Of a stretch of 64,000 nucleotides of DNA, positions 58,916 through 64,000 are shown piece after piece. The notes under the pieces were generated by a model that had not been told where the DNA came from, searched no databases, and saw nothing but the letters and a program-made list of their open reading frames with translations. The position numbers and the translations under genes are program-made. Source of the stretch: Batillaria attramentaria (Eukaryota; Mollusca; Gastropoda; Batillariidae); contig JACVVK020000206.1 of assembly GCA_018292915.2 (NCBI GenBank), positions 407,501-471,500 on the forward strand, given 5' to 3'. Numbering within the stretch: the stretch's first letter is position 1; every line of letters starts with the position of its first letter.

Positions 58916-60506
58916 CATGTATGGACAACAGAAACTCATTTCTTAGCTCACTGGAACAATACTGTTCAGCTGCTCCACGAGTCATATTCAGTGTACTTCG
59001 TTAATGTGTGTGTATGTATGCATGTCAGTATTTTTTCTTTTGCAGTTGTTGCAAGTGGCAGAGATAAAAGAACTAACTTCATCCATTAACAAGGTTGGTT
59101 GTTTTTTTTTTTTTTTTTTTGTTTTTTTTAATTTGGGGGGTTTTCCTGTGACAGTGTACATGTAATCATTAACGTATGTGTTTTTTTATGTCTTCTCCTG
59201 GCACGAGCTTTGCACAGTGTCTCCTTTTCACTGGCACTGTTGTTTTTTTAATGCCGTGCGTAAAACAAACTGTTTTCTGTTTCAGCTGAAGAGCCACTTC
59301 AGGACATTCACCAGGGAATCGAGGGAAAACCACCAGCAGAAGTGCTTGTAAGTGTGTATTTGTATGTGTGCCATTCAGTCCACTTTCCTCTTTGTGTCCA
59401 GCTGAAACAGGTCATAGACTTTTACTGTATTTGTATTTATAGTTCATTGAAAGTAGCAGGGGAGCCGGGTTGGCTGAATGATATAGCGTTGGACTTCTTA
59501 ATGCTCGGGCCGTGAGTTCGTATCCCGGCTGGGGCCAAATATTTGTGCTGGCTTTTTCATCGTTGCCCCGTCTTTGATATCACCTGAATGTAGTGGAAAA
59601 GGACGTTAAACACCCAACACTCACCCACCCTCATTGAAAGTGGATGGTCACGCTGAATCTTTCGTGGCAGCACAAACTAAAATTGTTTGAATTAATAATA
59701 CCATTTGCAATGTATTAACACTGTTTAGTGACATTGTTATAATCAGGTGGTATTTTCAAATGCCGATACTAATGATTTATGTTGATTATTTATCATGATC
59801 TGAATAATTATCAACATTAATGCATTTGTACATGTTTTGTTTGAAAATGCCGTGTAGTTTGAATGATACCACTTAACTTCACGAAAAGAATAATGAAGAC
59901 ATGCACATAGCATGATCCGTACTGACATTAATGCGTTTGTACAAGTTTTGTTTTAAAATGCCACATAGTTTTAATATCACAATTTTTTTTTTAATTTTAC
60001 AAAAAGAATCAAGAGGACATACACATGATCCGTACTGACATTAATGCATTTGTACAAGTTTGTTTTTTTAAATGCACATAGTTTTAATGATACATGTATC
60101 ACTTAATTTCACGTAAAGAATAAAGAAGACGTACACATAGCATGATCTGTACTGACATTAATGCATTTGTACAAGTTTTGTTTAAAATGCCACATAGTTT
60201 TCATATCACTTAATTTCACGAAAAGAATAAAGAAGACATACGCATAGCATGATCTGTACTGACATTAATGCATTTGTACATGTTTTGTTTGAAAATGCCA
60301 CATAGTTTTCATATCACTTAATTTCACGAAAAGAATAAAGAAGACATACGCATAGCATGATTCGTACTGATCGTGTGGATTGCAGGTTGCTGAAGGAGTT
60401 ACAGAGCTTGAAGCAGCGGGGCGTTGACGCCGACATGATGCGTATCGACTCTTGGCTCCAGGACTTCCAGGCTCTGCGGCAGATGTGTGCCAGACCTGCT
60501 TCTTAG
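51951..60506 (+). CDS. 816-residue basic, disordered protein with C-terminal coiled coil (12 coding exons)
   Basis: Assembled from splice sites; every junction agrees in phase. Exons: 51951-52006, 52586-52670, 53208-53325, 54040-54197, 54623-54659, 54879-56350, 56784-56883, 57788-57899, 58185-58266, 59046-59093, 59286-59347, 60386-60506. The ATG follows GTGACC (A at -3); stop TAG. Residues 1-150 are basic (MKEKQPNDLASPVFKKRF, TPRRSRRSHEPS); 150-600 are low-complexity Ser/Lys/Arg/Glu/Ala; 605-640 contain FFTDPERRTPQKL; about 690-816 form a helix or coiled coil (LDVIADMLED, KEFTFVRKQIQQT, SWLQDFQALRQM). I do not recognise it firmly. The C-terminal spacing of helices, a Cys-Lys-x-Ala-x(3)-Phe-like start and a final W/F-L-x-x-L/F-x-x-L motif recall CENP-U of the inner kinetochore, but this is a guess. 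Nuclear localisation is likely from the basic clusters. A SINE A lies in intron 11 in sense. Confidence 0.8.
53381..53560 (+). mobile_element. Old SINE A copy in intron 3 of the 12-exon gene
   Basis: Head GGGAGCCAAGATAGCCGAGC and TGGTAGAGCGTTGGACT are intact. The body is diverged (AAAATTGTGCTGGCTTTTTC), and the tail reads TGTGGAAAAGGACAATTACG. Confidence 0.7.
54879..56350 (+). other. Exon 6 of the 12-exon gene (main coding exon)
   Basis: A 1,472-nt exon coding residues 152-642 of the protein above, with acceptor CCCCCTCAAG and donor ACG|GTATGA. Reading past the donor would stop after one codon, which marks where splicing must occur. Its sequence is almost wholly Ser, Ala, Lys, Arg, Glu and Gly without hydrophobic core residues, so it is probably intrinsically disordered and highly phosphorylatable. 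Confidence 0.85.
57271..57540 (-). repeat. Dispersed ~270-bp repeat, copy in intron 7
   Basis: Complementary to 58,499-58,794 at roughly 80% by eye. Shared blocks include GGACAGTGACAGCATCTGTA, ATGCTGGCACTGAGCCAACA, AAAGTGTAAACAACA and GCTGTACTAATCATCAAGA. No family recognised. Confidence 0.85.
58499..58794 (+). repeat. Dispersed ~270-bp repeat, inverted copy in intron 9
   Basis: Inverted partner of the intron 7 copy. Together they flank exons 8 and 9. The frames inside them are similar but carry no known domain. Confidence 0.85.
58875..58914. repeat. (TG)n microsatellite in intron 9
   Basis: About 20 TG units. Confidence 0.95.
59455..59630 (+). mobile_element. SINE family A copy in intron 11
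   Basis: Complete copy in the sense orientation of the host gene, flanked by TCATTGAAAGT (59,444-59,454 and 59,631-59,641). Confidence 0.9.
59816..60371. repeat. Five-copy ~110-bp tandem repeat at the end of intron 11
   Basis: Units begin ACATTAATGC(A/G)TTTGTACA at about 59,815, 59,925, 60,037, 60,155 and 60,261. Each carries AAATGCC(A)CATAGTTTT, CACTTAATTTCACG and AAAGAATAAAGAAGACATAC. The array ends 14 bases before exon 12. Confidence 0.9.
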
Positions 60507-61196
60507 TTTTTGAGTACGGATGACCCCTGAGCTGAAGTGGACAGTTGAATTTGATTGTGGCAGGCCTACAGAGGTGGCGGAGGGAGGGTCAGGATCTTGA
60601 GAAACCTTGTACCTGCCTGTTAGAATTTACCTATAGTGTGGTACGGTCATGTTTTCACTAAACCATTGGGGTTTTTTCGGGGGGAAGGGGGGGGGGGGGG
60701 GGTCCGTCTTAATATGTTTCCTCATGTACAATGAGGAGCAGTTTGCACTGACAGCTTGTTTAATTTTTGCATGCAGATTCCAAGCAGGAGACTGAATGCC
60801 TTTGTTTTTGTTTCTGCTTCTTCCTTTTTTTTTTTTTTTGCTTGTATTTTTGTTTGTTTTTTTCTCTCTCTCTTTTTCTTTTGTTTAGGCTTTTTTTGTT
60901 GTTGTTGTTTCATTTTTAAATTACACTTACTACAAATTTAATCAGCTGTACAATCATTCTGTGATTCTGTGGTATTTAAAATTTACAATCTGCCCCATTC
61001 AGATTTGTAGCCAGCTGTGTGTAGGGGTGTATGTGTTTCCATACTAATTTGTCAGCCCAAAACTCAAAAACAAAAAAAAACACTAACAAAACTGCTGGTT
61101 TATTTGAGTAAATTATGAAACACTGTGTAGCAGATTCAAAATTTTCTGTGATGCTAGGAGTGTTATAGTCTCATGTAGTGAAGGTTGATAAAAGAG

Positions 61197-61514
61197 CTGT
61201 ATGCTTGACAATTAAAAGCGACACAAAAGGGACAGAAACCACTTAACTTTGACAAAGGACGGCACAGGTTGACGTTTCGGCTTACGCCTTCTTCAGGACA
61301 TAAACAAATGGGCATTTATATTTCATTTATATATTTATAAATTGGCATTTCCCCATTTGTTTATGTCCTGAAGAAGGCGTAAGCCGAAACGTCGACCTGT
61401 GCTTTGTCAAAGTTAAGTGGTTTCTGTCCCTTTTGTGTCGCTTTTATTTGCTTAACTTGTAACCACTTCGCAGTCATTACCGTTTCCGTTTCTGTATGCT
61501 TGACAATTAAAAGC
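61197..61514. mobile_element. Penelope-like palindromic insertion with hammerhead-like motif
   Basis: Near-perfect inverted repeat (arms about 61,214-61,309 and 61,349-61,447) around a 39-bp AT-rich loop, plus a 44-bp tail to 61,491. All of it lies between identical 23-bp direct repeats (61,197-61,219 and 61,492-61,514). Each arm encodes CTGAAGA-A-GGC-GTAA-GCC-GAAACGTC. Variable-length target duplications, inverted terminal copies and hammerhead motifs are known for Penelope-like retroelements; assignment here is inference. No RT is present. Confidence 0.6.
61368..61393 (+). ncRNA. Hammerhead-ribozyme-like core, plus strand
   Basis: CTGAAGA (61,368-61,374) fits the CUGANGA core. An extra A, a GGC/GCC stem with a GTAA loop, and GAAACGTC (61,386-61,393) follow. 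Stem I can pair GAC after the putative cleavage C with GTC before the core. The extra A and short stem III make activity uncertain. The mirrored motif on the minus strand is in the other arm (about 61,268-61,296). Confidence 0.4.
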
Positions 61515-62925
61515 CAAGTGAGACTCATTCTTACATTGTGCAAGTATTGACAACTCTTAGTGATTACCTGATTACATTGACAAGATGATCCTGTGCCTGG
61601 TTCGTGTGTGTGTGTGGCTGTCTATGCTGGTTTGTGTCATGCATGACTGCTTGTTTGTACTGGGTATCACACAACTTGTTTTCTTTGATTTCTTACCTCA
61701 ACCTGTTTTTTTATTTTTTTTTATTTGTCCTTGAAATGTTAATGTCAGAGGTAAGAAATGACTTTCCTGCATGTTTGCATTGTGGTCATGCAGGTGTTTT
61801 TTTGTGGGTTTTTTTTTTTTTTTTCCCCTTTGTTTTTTGGCATATCTGACATGTATAGAACAAACATTCATACTTTGGGACTTATGGTGGTCATACAGTT
61901 CTAAGGGCTGACTGCAATTGCTTACATGTCAGACTTTGCTTAGACTATCTTGACAGAACTTGGACTTATTCGCCCTGATTCCTTGATTAATTGATGCCCC
62001 TTGTGTTCGTTATTAATTTATAAATAAATAATAATTTTCAGCAGTTTGCCTTTAAGGAAAAAAACTATGATCACCATTTTGTGTGTGTGTGTGCGGTTTG
62101 AATGAGGCTAAACATGAGTACTTGAAACAGCACTGATAGGTTTATAGTGTGGTAATAGTTCATGAATGCGTGCATAGTATCACCTTTGTTCCTTCCATGG
62201 AGAGGGTGGGGAGGGAGGATATAATCTAAATAAGAAATCACGCTAAAGTACTTGATGCAGAACTCTACTCAGTCCGCGTCATACCTTACCTGATCCACTA
62301 AATCAGGTTAACAAAATTCTTTTTTTCTAATTCTAAAATTCTAAAAGCAGCTGCTGCTGCATCAAGTTTCCACCGGGTCATGGGAGTCCCCCCTCTCTCC
62401 TGTAATCCAGGATGCGTCTTCCCCGAACACTCATGGGTTACCCGAACTGGTTTCCACCCTGCTCAGCCACTACGTCCGTGTGGCATGCACAGTAAGCGGT
62501 TTTGGCCAGCACCATTGTGCATTCGCTACACTTACCAGGCGTCCGTTGATGCCACGTGTGCGGTATTGATCTGCGACCACTGCGCTCTGCCCACACCTTA
62601 TTATTTGAAGCCTGTCCAAGCCGCTTCTGGTCATTTAGTAAAAAGGCCTAAGCGGTCAGGATTTGATAAGCACTGCTTAGGCTTTTTTACCATTCCGTGC
62701 TACTCCAAGTCATTTTGCTGGGTGATTACCTGAGGCAGTCTGGACCAGTTGGCAAAATGGGTGGTCTGATGATAATGATGATGATGGTTCAGAGTATTAG
62801 ATTCTGAGACTGTTTACCCGAGGCAGTTTGTGGATGAATTAGCAGAATGGTTCTGTGGCCGTTACTTAGTCGTCTTTGTTCCCTCACTCAGCGTCCGTAA
62901 AAGGTTTGCTTTCCTGTCATTCCAG
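61515..62925. other. Downstream flank of the 12-exon gene, no gene seen
   Basis: Poly-T runs and an AATAAA near 62,022 that could serve a plus-strand polyadenylation site; ATTAAA occurs at about 61,212 and 61,507. The actual 3' end of the 12-exon gene cannot be fixed. A 117-codon frame at 62,380-62,733 has no recognisable domain. Confidence 0.35.
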
Positions 62926-62927
62926 GG

Positions 62928-63092
62928 GAAGCCGGGCTGGCCCAATGGTAGAGCGTTGGACTTCAATGCTCGGGTCGTGAGTTCGAGTCCCCGGCTGGGG
63001 CCAGATATTTGTGCTGGCTTTTTTCATCGTTGCCCCATCTTTGTTATCACCCGTATATAGTGGAAAAGGACGTTAAACTCCCAAACACCCAC
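62928..63092 (+). mobile_element. SINE family A copy
   Basis: GCCGGGCTGGCCCAATGGTA head, box B GTGAGTTCGAGTCCC, complete body and tail GGACGTTAAACTCCC. Confidence 0.9.
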
Positions 63093-63673
63093 CCACTCTC
63101 TCTCCCACCCTTCCTCTCATTACATTTCAATCACCTCAGACTTCCAACATGCACACGATTTCACACTGACACAAATTATGACTTCACACAGCTTTCGTGG
63201 TAAAAGAGGCGCCCAAAATATACTTTCAATTTGGTATTTCACAAAAAAACATACAAACACAGCGAAATCCAGTACATGAATGCAGCACATGTTTCGATGA
63301 TAGTCCAGGCAAATATCACAGCCCTTACTCCATACACGTGAATTGATCTTTGTCATTCTCCTGTCTGTGGTCTGTTTCCTAAATGCAGGTTTCGATAAAA
63401 ACTGGAAGGAGGTAGGTGCACACATAACCCTGTCAGTCGTCACATGTGCGGAAATTACGGCACTGTTTGCACTTGTGCAATATCGACTAGCGTGGAAACT
63501 GCTAGAACGCAGTTTTCTTGTCTGAGGAAAATCGAATATGCATTGAAATGGCAGAAATGTGGCCTTGAACCGTGTAGTGTTATCATTTAGCGATTAGAAC
63601 ATGAGGTCTTGGGTGACAGCCAATAGTCTTTGGTTCATTTTTATTTTAATTCATTGCGCAAACCAACCACCCG
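63093..63673. other. Intergenic, no gene seen
   Basis: Short spacer between two SINE A copies. No coding or structured feature recognised. Confidence 0.4.
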
Positions 63674-63686
63674 CCTCTCCCAGAGC

Positions 63687-63859
63687 GGGGAGCCGGGATA
63701 GCCGAATGATAGAGCGTTGGACTTTCAATACTCGGGTCGTGAGTTCGAATCCCGACTGGGGCCAAATATTAGTGCTGGCCTTTTCCTCGTTGCCCCGTCC
63801 GGCTTTGATATCACCCATACGTCGTGGAAAAGGACGTTAAACACCCACCCAACACCCAC
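63687..63859 (+). mobile_element. SINE family A copy
   Basis: Complete copy with box B GTGAGTTCGAATCCC. Imperfect 13-bp direct repeats flank it: CCTCTCCCAGAGC (63,674-63,686) and CCTCTCCCCGAGC (63,860-63,872). Confidence 0.9.
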
Positions 63860-64000
63860 CCTCTCCCCGAGCCAAACCCTGCGGTACACGCCAAGATGAC
63901 TCGTTAGCACAGCTGTGATACAACAGTTTGTCTTATTACAGTAGCTCATAAACTTAACACCGGTTGCAGGACGGAGATACACTGAGGGGCGGGCAGTGTA

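Overview
Eukaryotic nuclear DNA, most likely from a marine mollusc and probably a gastropod. Seen directly: split genes with GT-AG introns, very long (CA)n/(TG)n, (CT)n and poly-G tracts, at least a dozen copies of one tRNA-headed SINE whose tail reads GGACGTTAAAC, a second and third tRNA-headed SINE family, LINE pieces, and many small inverted-repeat DNA elements. The species call is inference from this repeat repertoire; no rRNA, mitochondrial or marker gene is present. There are no operons, CRISPR arrays or credible stand-alone tRNA genes. Layout: positions 1-19,800 hold repeats and microsatellites only, with two weak candidate exons (about 786-945 and 18,559-18,857, both minus). Positions 19,818-22,846 are a 5'-truncated LINE on the minus strand with an unbroken reverse transcriptase-RNase H frame, followed at 23,726-24,147 by what looks like a SINE/LINE chimeric retrocopy with its own 13-bp target-site duplication. 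Positions 25,900-36,800 are rich in structure: a 1.7-kb nested inverted repeat, three TG/CA tracts, a 6-copy G-tract minisatellite, a 5-copy 118-bp tandem repeat and several SINEs. Genes: (1) 36,947-38,323 minus, an ankyrin-repeat protein resembling ANKRD34, in one long exon; (2) 48,372-50,078 minus, a BTB-BACK-kelch (KLHL family) protein in one coding exon with a splice acceptor 12 bases upstream of the ATG; (3) 51,951-60,506 plus, a 12-coding-exon gene that I assembled by matching splice sites and phase. It encodes 816 residues: a basic N-terminus, a long disordered Ser/Lys/Arg/Glu-rich middle and a C-terminal coiled coil. I do not recognise it firmly; the C-terminus is weakly reminiscent of the kinetochore protein CENP-U. 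Genes 2 and 3 are divergent, with 1.87 kb between their ATGs. Positions 40,475-41,740 hold a pogo-like element flanked by TA, and 43,345-44,035 a Helentron-like non-autonomous element with internal tandem repeats. About 0.7 kb after gene 3 lies a palindromic insertion (61,220-61,491) between 23-bp direct repeats that carries a hammerhead-ribozyme-like core, as Penelope-like retroelements do. The genes show no sign of a shared pathway: ANKRD34-like and KLHL proteins are separate host genes, and the KLHL protein is expected to be a Cullin-3 substrate adaptor. The most interesting signals are the hammerhead-like palindrome, the chimeric retrocopy, the inverted repeats around exons 8-9 of gene 3 (a circular-RNA candidate), the nested inverted repeat at 26-27.7 kb, and gene 3 itself.
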